Of a stretch of DNA of 64,000 bases, positions 53,406 through 62,742 are shown in pieces. The stretch comes from DT-110 sp964342305. GTDB taxonomy: Bacteria > Bacteroidota > Bacteroidia > Chitinophagales > Saprospiraceae. Each line of letters starts with the position of its first letter. The first letter of the stretch is position 1. The translations under genes were made by a program, and so were the position numbers. The stretch is from contig CAYFGK010000009.1 in the NCBI GenBank assembly GCA_964342305.1, positions 1-64,000 on the forward strand, read 5' to 3'. Under the pieces are notes generated by a model. That model saw only the letters and a program-made list of their open reading frames with translations, was not told the origin of the DNA and made no database searches.

Positions 53406-54479
53406 CTATTCCAACTTCCCCACGGCCGACTTTCGCCCCTCCACGTAGCGTCGCCATCCTTCCAGAGCTCCCAGCATATCAGCGGGCAGCTCACTATCGA
53501 ACTGCATCCATTTCTTCGTGCGCGGATGGACAAAGCCCAATGACTTTGCGTGTAGCGAATGACGCGGAACGGTGGCAAACATACGCTCCACAAACAGTTT
53601 GTATTTGCTGTAGACCGTACCTTTCACGATCAAATGGCCTCCGTATTTTTCGTCGTTGAATAGCGGGTGCCCCAGGTGCTGCATATGTACGCGGATCTGG
53701 TGGGTGCGTCCCGTTTCCAGGTTGCACTGGATGAGGCTGACGTAGTATAAGCGTTCCAACACCCTGTAATGGGTGACTGCCCACTTGCCCTGGTCGCCCT
53801 CCGGGAAAGCCGTGAATTTCTTGCGAAAGCGGGGATGCCGACCGACGTGGGCATTAATGGTCCCCTGATCCTCTTCGGGGTCGCCCCATACGATCGCGTT
53901 ATAGGTGCGCTCGATGGTGTGATCAAAGAATTGCTTAGCGAGATGGGTAATGGTGAATTCGTTTTTGGCGACCACCAGTAGCCCGGAAGTGTTTTTATCG
54001 ATCCGGTGCACCAACCCGACACGATCCTGATAATTTTCACCCACATCCGGCAGGTTGTCCATACCAAAGTGGTAAGCCAGCCCATTGACCAGGGTACCCT
54101 TCTTATGGCCTATTCCAGGATGGACCACAACCCCGGCCGGCTTGTGTACGATGAGCAGATCATCATCTTCGTAACGGATATCCAGGTCCATCTTTTGTGG
54201 TACCAGGCGTGCCTCCTGGCCGGGAGGCTTGGGCATCAGCACCTTGATGACGTGGAGTGGCTTGACCTTAAAATTTGGTTTGATCGTTTGCTCGTCAACC
54301 AGGATATTACCAGCTTTGATGGCATTCTGCACCCGATTACGTGAAACGCCGTACAGGCGATCCATCAGGAATTTATCGATGCGAATGGGTTTCTGTTTCT
54401 TATCCACCCGGATCTCCTGAAAATCGTAGTACTCGTCTTCTTCGTCGTTGCTCTGGTATGTGGATTCGTCTTCCCGCAT
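53406..54479 (-). CDS. rluD: RluA/RluD family 23S rRNA pseudouridine synthase
   Basis: 357 residues. An S4 RNA-binding domain (about 25-85; IRIDKFLMDRL, QNAIKAGNILVDEQ) precedes the RluA catalytic domain with HRIDKNTSGLLVVAKN (catalytic Asp in the HRxD motif), LETGRTHQIRVHMQHLGHP and HAKSLGFVHP. It isomerises uridines in 23S rRNA; RluD-like by the S4 domain, target positions inferred. Confidence 0.92.
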   Translation of the reverse strand: MREDESTYQSNDEEDEYYDFQEIRVDKKQKPIRIDKFLMDRLYGVSRNRVQNAIKAGNILVDEQTIKPNFKVKPLHVIKVLMPKPPGQEARLVPQKMDLDIRYEDDDLLIVHKPAGVVVHPGIGHKKGTLVNGLAYHFGMDNLPDVGENYQDRVGLVHRIDKNTSGLLVVAKNEFTITHLAKQFFDHTIERTYNAIVWGDPEEDQGTINAHVGRHPRFRKKFTAFPEGDQGKWAVTHYRVLERLYYVSLIQCNLETGRTHQIRVHMQHLGHPLFNDEKYGGHLIVKGTVYSKYKLFVERMFATVPRHSLHAKSLGFVHPRTKKWMQFDSELPADMLGALEGWRRYVEGRKSAVGKLE

Positions 54480-54531
54480 GCTACTTTGTTACCAAATGGT
54501 AAAGCTACAACTTGTTACCCACGTGAACAAG

Positions 54532-54562
54532 TTCGGCAGGCAGGCTGGTTTTTGTATGTTTG
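54532..54562 (+). promoter_or_regulatory. Promoter of the methionine gamma-lyase-like gene
   Basis: TTCG (54532-54535), 19 bases, TATGTTTG (54555-54562), an exact TAnnTTTG box; ATG is 10 bases on, so the leader is very short. This supports ATG 54573. Confidence 0.55.
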
Positions 54563-54572
54563 GAGCAAAAAT

Positions 54573-55787
54573 ATGAGCAAATCGATTGGTTTCGGTTCCC
54601 ATTGTGTGCACCGCGGCACTGACCGGGCAACTACGCGATCCCATACCCTACCCATCTACCCGACCTCTTCCTTCGATTTTGACTCCCTGGAACAGGGGCA
54701 ACGCATTTTTAGCGGAAGCGAAAAAGGACACCTTTACGGTCGCTTTGGTAATCCTACGGTGGATGAAGTCGCGGAAAAACTAACTACCCTCGAAGCGTAT
54801 GGTTTGGACATGGACGCAGCCGGCATAATGGTTAGCTCAGGCATGTCGGCTATCAGCACCCTGATGATGGGTTTACTGCGACCCGGCGATAAAGTCCTTA
54901 CCCAGGGAAATTTGTACGGCGGTACTACCGAATTATTTCGCTCCCTGCTGGCACCGCTGGGTTTCCCCGTCCATTTCACGAATCTGAAAGACCTGGATGC
55001 CGTAGAGGCCCTGCTGGAAAAAGAACCATCCATTAAGGTCCTGTATTTTGAGACACCGGCCAATCCGACCATGGCCTGCGTCGATATGCAGGCTCTGGTT
55101 GATCTGGCACAGCGCTACGACTGCCTGACGGTAGCGGATAACACCTTTTGCACACCCTACCTTCAGCAGCCCTTCCGCTTCGGGGTCGATTTTATCATCC
55201 ACTCGACCACCAAGTACCTCAACGGACACGGAAATTCGGTCGCTGGTTTTATCGCCGGCCGCCATGTGGAGTTGATGGAAGACACTATTTTCAATACAAT
55301 GAAGCTCGCCGGAACCAACTGTAACCCCTGGGACGCCTGGCTTCTGTTCAACGGATTAAAAACGCTGGAACTCCGCATGGAGCGGCACTCGGAAAACGCC
55401 ATGCGGGTAGCCCATTTCCTGGCGGGCCACGAGGCGGTCGAACGGGTAAACTACGTGGGGCTCCTCTCCCACCCCGACCACAAATTGGCGCAAAAGCAGA
55501 TGCGGCGGTTCGGTGGTATGCTGAGTTTTGAGTTGAAGGGCGGCCTGGAAGCCGGCGAGGCCTTTATGCGCCGGCTGCAATTTTGCATTCTGGCCCCCAC
55601 CATGGGAGACGTCGACACGCTGGTGATGCATCCGGCCTCTATGTCGCACCGCAGTGTTCCCCGCGAGCTACGCCTGGAAAATGACATCACCGATGGTCTC
55701 ATTCGCTTATCCGTGGGCATTGAAACGGTGGAGGATATTCTGGGGGATCTGGAGCAGGCCTTATCAGATCTCAGGTTTGAGGTTTGA
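54573..55787 (+). CDS. Methionine gamma-lyase/trans-sulfuration PLP enzyme
   Basis: 404 residues from ATG 54573 (MSKSIGFGSHCVHRGTD); an upstream in-frame ATG at 54486 is before the promoter. PLP-Lys214 in STTKYLNGHGN, PLP-phosphate site SSGMSAIST, cofactor Asp in VADNTFCTP and YGRFGNPT tyrosine. The Cys in NTFCTP is the residue that distinguishes many methionine gamma-lyases from cystathionine enzymes. The final residues LRFEV and TGA come from a GAGGTTT array that runs into the gene end. Confidence 0.88.
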   Translation: MSKSIGFGSHCVHRGTDRATTRSHTLPIYPTSSFDFDSLEQGQRIFSGSEKGHLYGRFGNPTVDEVAEKLTTLEAYGLDMDAAGIMVSSGMSAISTLMMGLLRPGDKVLTQGNLYGGTTELFRSLLAPLGFPVHFTNLKDLDAVEALLEKEPSIKVLYFETPANPTMACVDMQALVDLAQRYDCLTVADNTFCTPYLQQPFRFGVDFIIHSTTKYLNGHGNSVAGFIAGRHVELMEDTIFNTMKLAGTNCNPWDAWLLFNGLKTLELRMERHSENAMRVAHFLAGHEAVERVNYVGLLSHPDHKLAQKQMRRFGGMLSFELKGGLEAGEAFMRRLQFCILAPTMGDVDTLVMHPASMSHRSVPRELRLENDITDGLIRLSVGIETVEDILGDLEQALSDLRFEV

Positions 55788-55859
55788 GGTTTGAGGTTTG
55801 AGGTCAGAAATATGAAGTCAGAAATCAGAAAAATTAAGCCCATCCACTTTAGTGGTGGG
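55766..55859. repeat. Heptamer array plus CCCATCCAC-TTTAG hairpin
   Basis: Four GAGGTTT units then GAGGTCA, GAAATAT, GAAGTCA, GAAATCA (55770-55830), then hairpin CCATCCACTTTAGTGGTGG (55840-55858). Same order (array then hairpin) as at 39.35-39.57 kb. The array covers the last codons of the upstream gene. Confidence 0.85.
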
Positions 55860-55883
55860 TTTAATATAGCCCTCGAAAACACC

Positions 55884-55945
55884 TCCCTCTCCCCCAACAT
55901 ACAAGTGGAACGCGAGTGCTCAATTTTCCGGAGACGGGAGAGGGA
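55884..55945. repeat. 10-bp inverted repeat in the 55788-56175 gap
   Basis: TCCCTCTCCC (55884-55893) and GGGAGAGGGA (55936-55945) are perfect arms with a 42-base spacer. The rest of the gap holds a few more AGTCAGAA units near 55975 and no gene. Confidence 0.65.
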
Positions 55946-56175
55946 CCAAGGGTAAGGGTACGAATAGATCAGAAGTCAGAAGTTTAGGGTTTGGGAAATA
56001 TTTTTTGGCGAAAGCCACTACCCTATTGCAAAGTATCCAAATTGCGAGCATATTTGCCGGCTGATAGACCAAAGGGTCACAAAAATTTTAACATTGTCAT
56101 ATACTAGCAACACCACGTTAACAGTTAAATGACCAGGAAAACCACTTGGCTATCCATTTATTCAAAACCAATTTT

Positions 56176-56829
56176 ATGAAAAGCAACGCATTGAAATTAT
56201 TCCTGTTCGTAGCAGTGTTCGGCCTTGGATTTGCCTGCAATAACGCAGCAGAAGACACCGACAACGAAGGTGAAGCCATGGAAGAAAACATGGACGATAT
56301 GGAAGGAGACGCTGAAACCGCAGCTGAACCTACCGAAATCGTTTCTACCGAGAGCTACACCACTATGATGCTGAAAGACGGTATTGCCAGCCCCCGTAAA
56401 GAGATGACGGGTACCATCGGCGATGCCGAAGTAACGGTAAACTACGGCAGCCCATCCGTAAAGGGTCGTACACTCTGGGGCGATCTTGTTCCCTACGGTG
56501 AGATCTGGCGCACCGGGGCAAACGAAGCCACTACCGTGACCTTCTCCGAAGACGTCATGATCGAAGGTAACAAACTTGCTGCTGGTACGTACGGTTTATT
56601 CACGATCCCAGGAGAAGATGAGTGGACCGTCGTATTTAGCGAAGTAACCGAGTCTTGGGGTGCTGGCGACTACGACGAAGCCAAAGATGCCCTGCGCGTC
56701 AATGTTTCTCCAATGATGAAGGATGAAGCTTCCGAAACCATGGAATTCATGGTCGACGGCAACAACCTGGTACTTCGCTGGGATAAGCTGCACCTGCCCG
56801 TAGCTGTATCTACCGCTACTGCCGGTTAA
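56176..56829 (+). CDS. DUF2911 lipoprotein
   Basis: 217 residues from ATG 56176, followed by a lipoprotein signal (FLFVAVFGLGFAC, lipobox FAC); ATG 56146 is less likely. A Glu/Asp-rich linker (EENMDDMEGDAETAA) precedes the DUF2911 domain (VTVNYGSPSVKGRTLWGDL, GEIWRTGANEATTV, LPAGTYGLF-like LAAGTYGLFTIPG). Function unknown; likely outer-membrane anchored. Confidence 0.92.
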   Translation: MKSNALKLFLFVAVFGLGFACNNAAEDTDNEGEAMEENMDDMEGDAETAAEPTEIVSTESYTTMMLKDGIASPRKEMTGTIGDAEVTVNYGSPSVKGRTLWGDLVPYGEIWRTGANEATTVTFSEDVMIEGNKLAAGTYGLFTIPGEDEWTVVFSEVTESWGAGDYDEAKDALRVNVSPMMKDEASETMEFMVDGNNLVLRWDKLHLPVAVSTATAG

Positions 56830-56866
56830 AAGATCAGAAGCGCCACGAGGAATCGTGACGTTCACT

Positions 56867-56914
56867 GCCCCCTGTAAAGTCACAATCCGTTGTGTCTTTG
56901 CAGGGGGCTTTTTT
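56867..56914 (+). terminator. Terminator of the DUF2911 gene
   Basis: GCCCCCTG (56867-56874) pairs with CAGGGGGC (56901-56908), with inner ACAA/TTGT pairing, then six T (56909-56914). Confidence 0.92.
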
Positions 56915-56917
56915 GTA

Positions 56918-56935
56918 GACGCCATGCATGGCGTC
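56918..56935. repeat. 18-bp perfect palindrome
   Basis: GACGCCATGCATGGCGTC, flanked by GTA on the left and CTCTAC on the right; a copy with two changes lies at 63880-63897. It touches the stop codon of the EAD-like gene. Confidence 0.7.
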
Positions 56936-56936
56936 T

Positions 56937-58919
56937 CTACTGCCATTCGCGGATCAGATTTTGGAGGCGATTTTTCACAGCTTCCCGTTGCTGATCAGCG
57001 GTTGCGGCATCCATTTTACCGATTCGTTGCAGGCTATCGACCCGGAACAAGGCCTGTCGGTATCGGTCGACTGTCTCCCTTTCCTGAGTGGCACTACGTG
57101 GCAGATCAGCATCCAGGATTTTAAGGAGATCAGCGGCTGTTTTGGGATTGAGCAACTGGATATCCTCCCGCAGGTTTGTCCGGAAATCCCCCACATCCAG
57201 GGCCGGGCGGTCGGTGGGCCTGCTATTTCCCGTTCTTTGCAGGTATTTTTTAACAGCTTCCGCAAAAACACCGTTCGGGAATTTTTCCAGATACCTTTTA
57301 TAGGCTTCGGCACTGCCCTCTTTTCGAGCTTGCATATAGGCGGCCGTATCTGCCCGCATACGCCGTTCCTGGAGGGTCAGTCGATCCGTTACCACGGGGC
57401 GTTCCACGGCATCCTGAAGGCGGGAGGGATCAAGGTTTTGGTATTTCAATTCCTTTTTTAGCTTATCCACTTCCGGCTGAAAGTAACTATCGGGGTGTTT
57501 ACGAATGTACTGATCCAGTCGGTCGCGAACCAGATTTGGGCTTTCAACCCCTTCTTTAACGGCTTGCCAGTCGCGAGTTTCTTCCGCCAGATCTTTGAGG
57601 TTGGATACCCGGGTCAGTTCAGTCACCCGCAGATCATTGGGAAGGACATCCCGTTCCTGCATGGTTTGCAGCGCTTCACGACTAAATTCGCCAGCCGGAT
57701 ACCGCTCCAGGTAGGCCAGGTAGTCCTCGTCATCCTTACGGATCTGCGCTACTTTCCGATAAGCATCTTCGGTATGTCTGGCTTCGGGGAATCGCTGAGC
57801 ATACTGTTCGTAGGCTTCGGCATCCTTTTCCAACAGATTGGCGGTCAGCCAGGCTCCCTCGGCCGGGTTGATGGCAAATAAATATCCGGCCGCAGTGCCC
57901 CCCATCAGCAAAAGCACGGTGAGGCTGCGCACTACGTAAGTCCAGCTTCCCGACTTGCTACTGGTTGTAGTCGGGGAAGTGGATGGCTTCGGTGATTGTG
58001 GAGAGGTATTACCACCCGGCACCCGGCGGGTAGTGCGGTCATCCAGCATCGGATCGACTCCTTCAATCTTCACCCACTTGCGCTCTTTTTTGGGTTGGTG
58101 GATTTCTTCTGCTCCGCCATCCAAGTCGCTGGTATCCGTTTGCGAACCTCCCAGTACGAAGCTGGTAGCCCGGCGCATGGGTTCCGTCTCACCGGCTTCT
58201 GTCCGGGTGGGCATTGCTTGTTCGGCAACGATCATAACTTCCTCGGTAAGCACGATCTCCCGCTTGCGCTCTTTGCCCATGATGAGCTCCAAAACGGCTA
58301 CCTTGAGCAATAAGGGGAAGGTACCCTGCCGGCGTGGCGTGACCAGAAACTGCCACTCCGTAAAGGTATCCCGATCGATAAACTGCTCGGTGGAGTGAAT
58401 ACTGCGAATGGTAAACGGAGGGCTGTCGGTTGGATCCAATAACTCCACCTGCATCACCTCCGAAATGCGGATATCCTGAATGCGCACGTGCTCATCGAGG
58501 TCGATCTGTTCGATCAGTTTTTCCTCTTCGAACGAAATGCGGACCGTACAGAGCGTCGCACTCCCCATGGGCATTCGGTTGGGAATACGGTACAGCACAC
58601 TTCCACGCGATGGCGCATTTCCCTGGTACACTGCCTCCTCGTCGGTATCGGGATCAAAATCCTCGTCGGTAATGGCATCGATCAAATCCATGAGATCCTG
58701 TCGAATACGCGCGTAGACACGCCGCAGGTCTTCGTCGCTGAGCAGGTTCCGCAAACGGTCGCGGTTGGCTTCGTTCTGGCGGCTTTCAATGAGGAGTACA
58801 TCTTCGTACCGCTCAGAGCCTTCCGGCAAAAGCTCTTTTAGCACCTTGAGGACGGGTGCCATGCCTTCGGCGGCAATCTGGCGTTTCAGTTTATGGCGTT
58901 CTTCCCTCCAGTCGATCAT
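56937..58919 (-). CDS. EAD-like domain transmembrane protein with periplasmic repeats
   Basis: 660 residues. Residues about 15-84 (SRQNEANRDRLRNLLSDEDL, RIRQDLMDLIDAI) resemble effector-associated domains (EAD11 type) of bacterial conflict/signalling proteins. Residues 105-233 (YRIPNRMPMGSATLCTVRIS, VMQVELL, TEWQFLVTPRRQGTFPLLLK) are a beta-sandwich often found beside such domains. A disordered Ser/Thr/Pro linker (295-325) leads to one membrane helix (about 327-349). The C-terminal ~310 residues are helical repeats (YEQYAQRFPEARHTEDAY, YLAYLERYPAGEFSREAL, YKRYLEKFPNGVFAEAV), TPR-like with a conserved Y..FP/YP pattern, probably periplasmic. No protease, TIR or CHAT effector is adjacent. Likely a signalling adaptor across the membrane; inference. 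Confidence 0.75.
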   Translation of the reverse strand: MIDWREERHKLKRQIAAEGMAPVLKVLKELLPEGSERYEDVLLIESRQNEANRDRLRNLLSDEDLRRVYARIRQDLMDLIDAITDEDFDPDTDEEAVYQGNAPSRGSVLYRIPNRMPMGSATLCTVRISFEEEKLIEQIDLDEHVRIQDIRISEVMQVELLDPTDSPPFTIRSIHSTEQFIDRDTFTEWQFLVTPRRQGTFPLLLKVAVLELIMGKERKREIVLTEEVMIVAEQAMPTRTEAGETEPMRRATSFVLGGSQTDTSDLDGGAEEIHQPKKERKWVKIEGVDPMLDDRTTRRVPGGNTSPQSPKPSTSPTTTSSKSGSWTYVVRSLTVLLLMGGTAAGYLFAINPAEGAWLTANLLEKDAEAYEQYAQRFPEARHTEDAYRKVAQIRKDDEDYLAYLERYPAGEFSREALQTMQERDVLPNDLRVTELTRVSNLKDLAEETRDWQAVKEGVESPNLVRDRLDQYIRKHPDSYFQPEVDKLKKELKYQNLDPSRLQDAVERPVVTDRLTLQERRMRADTAAYMQARKEGSAEAYKRYLEKFPNGVFAEAVKKYLQRTGNSRPTDRPALDVGDFRTNLREDIQLLNPKTAADLLKILDADLPRSATQERETVDRYRQALFRVDSLQRIGKMDAATADQQREAVKNRLQNLIREWQ

Positions 58920-59305
58920 GGTTAGACGTTGTTTCCAATGGGAATATACAAAGAATCACCATGTGAATACCCGGTCAGCCTTTGTCATTCGGGCTTTCGC
59001 CAAACTCGGCCAGAAATGCCCTACGGTAACTCCGCCCCAGCGGTCATCAAAACAGCTACCAAAGAGCCATTCAGACCACCCGGGATTTTTCGCTGGATGG
59101 ATATCATGTATACCTGCAGTAAGAGATACTCTCCTAAGCCCAACCTCACGGGAAGTACTGATTTTAGTGGTATTTTGTATCTTTTTGTCTGGTTTTGCGT
59201 ATTATCTGTTTGTGAAAACCCTCGACCTAAGCTACAATCCCCTTATGGAGTTTGTCTCCCCTGTGAACAAGCATATGGTCGCCTATTTAAGCACAATTGA
59301 GCTAC
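58920..59305. other. Divergent intergenic region
   Basis: 386 bp between the EAD-like gene and the hybrid kinase. It contains a fragment of the dispersed repeat (AAGCCCAACCTCACGG near 59138-59153). Frames here look random; no gene is supported. Confidence 0.5.
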
Positions 59306-62185
59306 ATGGCTACCTCTTCGAATCGCGATCCCAAACCTGTTGATTTTGCCTACGGCATGATCGAACTTGAAGCCAGGTATTCTTCCGATGGAGAACAGGT
59401 TATTGACTTTTTGGTAACGCAGGTACAAACCTCGCTGCCTACGCTGGGCGGACTCCCCCGGGCAGAAATGATCGGACGGCCCGCTTCCGAGGTCCTGACA
59501 GAGATGCAGGACCAGTACGAGGACTGGATGGCGCTCTTCAAACAGGCCATGCGCACCGGCCAGACGGTGGAAAAAGAAGTGTTTGGTTTTTTCAACAAAC
59601 GCTGGATCGTTGTGCGGTGTGAACCCGTCGATACCCATAAGCTCATCGTCATTTTCTCCGATACCACCCAACGGCGAGCTGCCGAAGCCGATTTGAAGCG
59701 TTTTCTGGAATTAGATCTCGACCTGCTGGTCATCGGTAACCTGAAGGGAAAGATCATAAAAGTTAATCCCGCCTGGCAACGCGTCCTGGGGTATTCCTCC
59801 GAAGAACTGAAGTCGATCAATTATTTTGACATCCTTCACCCCGAAGACCATGAGAAAGGGAGGGAGAATTTCAATCGACTCGCTAAGGGACAGCAAATTA
59901 CCCACTACATCAACCGCATAAAAACCAAAACAGGATCTTACCGCTTTCTCGAATGGCGTTCCCGTATGTTTGACAATCTGGTGTACGGATCGGCCCGGGA
60001 CGTAACCGATGAAGTTCTTCGAAAACAACAAAGAGACCATACCACCGAACTGGAAAGTATCATCCTCAAACTGGCCATGCGTTTTGTTCATCTGCCACAA
60101 GATGAGTACGACTCCGCCATGAACGATATGCTACGGATCATTGGCGAATACGCTAAAGTGGACCGGGGATACATTTTCACCTACGATTTCGAAGCACAAA
60201 CCTGCTCAAATACCCACGAATGGTGTGCCAAAGGTATTTCTCCGGAAATCGATAACCTCCAGGATATACCGCTTGAATTACTACCCGATTGGGTTGCTTC
60301 CCACCGTGCCGGCCGGCTGATGCACATTCCCGATGTCGATTCCCTCAATCCGGAATCAGGACTGTACCAGGTGCTAAAACCACAGGGGATCAACACGCTG
60401 GTCACACTACCCCTCATGCACCAGGAATCCTGCCTGGGATTCGTCGGGTTTGATGTAGTAGAAGGCTTGCGTCAATGGACCGACAACGAAATATCCATCC
60501 TGAAAATGGCCGCTAACATCATCACCAACAGCCGGGTCAAATATCAGATTAACGAAGAGATGGACCGGGCCCGCCAATCGGCCGAAACCATGAGTAAAGC
60601 CAAATCGCAATTCCTGGCCAATATGAGCCACGAAATTCGAACCCCACTCAATGCCGTCATTGGATTTACGGATCTTTTGTTAAATACCAACCTCTCTGAC
60701 ACCCAGCAACAGTACGTGGAAAGTGCCCACGTTTCGGCCCATTCGCTGATGGATATCATCAATGAAGTGCTCGATTTTTCCAAGATCGAAGCCGGAAAAC
60801 TCGAATTAGAAGCTACCGAAACGGACATCCTGAAGTTGGTGGAGCAGACTGCTGATATGGTTAAGCACCATTGCTCCAAAAAAGGGCTGGAATTACTGCT
60901 CAAACTAGACTGGGATCTACCCCGTTATATCCTGGTCGACAAAGTCCGGCTCAAGCAAATCCTCATCAATCTGCTCGGTAATGCCGTAAAATTCACGGAG
61001 AAAGGCGAAGTGGAATTTGAGGTTAAGTACATGCGGGATGGTGCCCACCCGGATACCGGGCGCTTCCGCTTTCTGGTCCGCGACACCGGGATCGGGATTA
61101 GTGAAGAGCAGCGTAAAAAGCTTTTCAAAGCTTTTGTACAGGCCGAAAGCTCAACCTCCCGGCGCTACGGTGGTACGGGTCTGGGGCTGGCTATTTCCAA
61201 TCACCTGTTAGCCATGATGGACAGTCAGATCGAACTGGACAGCGAGCCGGGTATTGGAAGTACGTTTGCCTTCGAATTGGAATTACCCTTTCGCCGTGGC
61301 CCCGAGATCCGTGATATGCGATTGAGTGGTCTGCAAAAAATTCTTATCGTTGATGATAACCCCAATGTGCGAGCTATCCTCGCGGAACACCTCCAGCAAT
61401 GGCAGGTGGAAAGCCTGACAGCCAGCAACGGGTTGCAAGCTATGGAACTACTCGATCAGCACCCGGATGTGGACCTGGCCATTATTGATTACCACATGCC
61501 ACACCTCTCCGGGGTGGACACCATACAGATGATCCGGAAACAGTCAGGCCCCGGAATAGCCCAATTGCCCGTACTCCTGTTGCACAATTCCCTGGACGAA
61601 GTAGGAGTCAGGGAGACCAAGCATCTCAATATTCTGCACCACATTAATAAGCCAGTAAAAATTGAACAACTCTACGACATCCTGAAAGAGGTGCAGGATA
61701 GGAAGGAGGCAACGAATGCTCCTAAAGACGATCCGGAGATCGATCTTGCCCTAACCAACGACCAAGCCGGGCAAGAGGAACTGTCCATCCTTCTGGTCGA
61801 AGATTTCCCCATGAATATGCTATTGATTCGCACCCTGGTTCGCAAATTCCTGCCCGATGCTCACATCCGGGAAGCGACCAACGGTCGGATCGCCCTTGAA
61901 GCAGTGCGGGAAAAAGCGCCCGACCTCATCTTTATGGATATTCAAATGCCCGAGATGGACGGGTACGAAGCCACCCGAAATATCCGCAGTCTTAACCTGG
62001 ACAACCAACCTATTATTATTGCCCTGACAGCCAGTGCTATTAAAGGTGAACGCGAGAAGTGTTTGTCGATCGGCATGGATGAATACCTCACCAAGCCCGT
62101 CCAAAAGGAGCTGATCGCCAAAATGCTGGAGGATTTTCTGAATACAAATGGAAGTCGGAAAGCAGAAACGAGCGATAGCGACTGA
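59306..62185 (+). CDS. Hybrid sensor histidine kinase with two receiver domains
   Basis: 959 residues from ATG 59306 (a TTG 9 bases upstream is unlikely). No membrane segment, so cytosolic. Order: N-terminal PAS-like region (about 10-125), PAS (about 130-245; KIIKVNPAWQRVLGYSSEEL), GAF (about 255-410), HisKA with His442 (NMSHEIRTPLNAVIGF), HATPase (LGNAVKFTEKGE, RDTGIGIS, GTGLGLAIS), receiver 1 with Asp728 (IIDYHMP), receiver 2 with Asp878 (FMDIQMPEMDGYEA). Both receivers keep the Lys of INKP/LTKP. It has no DNA-binding output and probably signals through a phosphorelay. It is divergent from the EAD-like gene. Confidence 0.93.
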   Translation: MATSSNRDPKPVDFAYGMIELEARYSSDGEQVIDFLVTQVQTSLPTLGGLPRAEMIGRPASEVLTEMQDQYEDWMALFKQAMRTGQTVEKEVFGFFNKRWIVVRCEPVDTHKLIVIFSDTTQRRAAEADLKRFLELDLDLLVIGNLKGKIIKVNPAWQRVLGYSSEELKSINYFDILHPEDHEKGRENFNRLAKGQQITHYINRIKTKTGSYRFLEWRSRMFDNLVYGSARDVTDEVLRKQQRDHTTELESIILKLAMRFVHLPQDEYDSAMNDMLRIIGEYAKVDRGYIFTYDFEAQTCSNTHEWCAKGISPEIDNLQDIPLELLPDWVASHRAGRLMHIPDVDSLNPESGLYQVLKPQGINTLVTLPLMHQESCLGFVGFDVVEGLRQWTDNEISILKMAANIITNSRVKYQINEEMDRARQSAETMSKAKSQFLANMSHEIRTPLNAVIGFTDLLLNTNLSDTQQQYVESAHVSAHSLMDIINEVLDFSKIEAGKLELEATETDILKLVEQTADMVKHHCSKKGLELLLKLDWDLPRYILVDKVRLKQILINLLGNAVKFTEKGEVEFEVKYMRDGAHPDTGRFRFLVRDTGIGISEEQRKKLFKAFVQAESSTSRRYGGTGLGLAISNHLLAMMDSQIELDSEPGIGSTFAFELELPFRRGPEIRDMRLSGLQKILIVDDNPNVRAILAEHLQQWQVESLTASNGLQAMELLDQHPDVDLAIIDYHMPHLSGVDTIQMIRKQSGPGIAQLPVLLLHNSLDEVGVRETKHLNILHHINKPVKIEQLYDILKEVQDRKEATNAPKDDPEIDLALTNDQAGQEELSILLVEDFPMNMLLIRTLVRKFLPDAHIREATNGRIALEAVREKAPDLIFMDIQMPEMDGYEATRNIRSLNLDNQPIIIALTASAIKGEREKCLSIGMDEYLTKPVQKELIAKMLEDFLNTNGSRKAETSDSD

Positions 62186-62265
62186 TGAGTGCCAAATACC
62201 CATTACACTTACTAAACCAGAGAATTCAGCGGGCTGGAGAATGGGTCTTTTCCAGCGGCCGGGTC

Positions 62266-62742
62266 TCATCCTGCGCGCTCCGTAAGTAAATCCACGATTC
62301 GCTGGTGGCCTTTTGCTTTCGCCAAACTGAGTGCCGTGTGCCCATCCTGATCGGCATGGGAAGGATCAGCTCCGTATGTCAATAGCTGGTCAACCATTTC
62401 GTATTGTCCAAAGGTGGCCGCAAAGGTTAGTGGGGTCCCCCCCGCTTTATTTTGAGCATTTACATCGGCACCGTACTCCTCGATCAATAATTTAGCCATA
62501 CCGGACAGGCCCTTAAAAGCAACACCCATCAGAGCTGTATTTCCCATACCGTCGCGAGCCTCGACATCAGCCCCCTTTTCCAAAAGGAGTTTGCTAATGC
62601 CATAACGATCGCTGTAACAAGCCAGCACCAGGGGTGGAAAACCACGTTGATCAGGCGCATCGAGTAAATCTGGTTGTTCCTGCAGTAATTTGAGCGTTCC
62701 CTCGAGATTACCTTCAAAAACGTAGGAATGTAGCTGACTCAT
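62266..62742 (-). CDS. Ankyrin repeat protein
   Basis: 158 residues from ATG 62742 (MSQLHSYVFEGNLEGTLKLL). Four ankyrin repeats of 33 residues are visible (GFPPLVLACYSDRYGISKLL, GNTALMGVAFKGLSGMAKLL, GGTPLTFAATFGQYEMVDQL, GHTALSLAKAKGHQRIVDLL). It is divergent from an OxyR-type regulator gene with a 145-bp spacer. In other bacteria ankyrin proteins (AnkB) support catalase against peroxide, so a stress role is plausible; no catalase is in the window. Confidence 0.9.
   Translation of the reverse strand: MSQLHSYVFEGNLEGTLKLLQEQPDLLDAPDQRGFPPLVLACYSDRYGISKLLLEKGADVEARDGMGNTALMGVAFKGLSGMAKLLIEEYGADVNAQNKAGGTPLTFAATFGQYEMVDQLLTYGADPSHADQDGHTALSLAKAKGHQRIVDLLTERAG

Noticed and set aside
58765..59343. 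192-residue + strand frame crossing the EAD-like/kinase gap
   Set aside because: It overlaps both flanking genes; the hydrophobic stretch (VLILVVFCIFLSGFAYYLFV) is tempting but the first third is antisense to the EAD-like gene.
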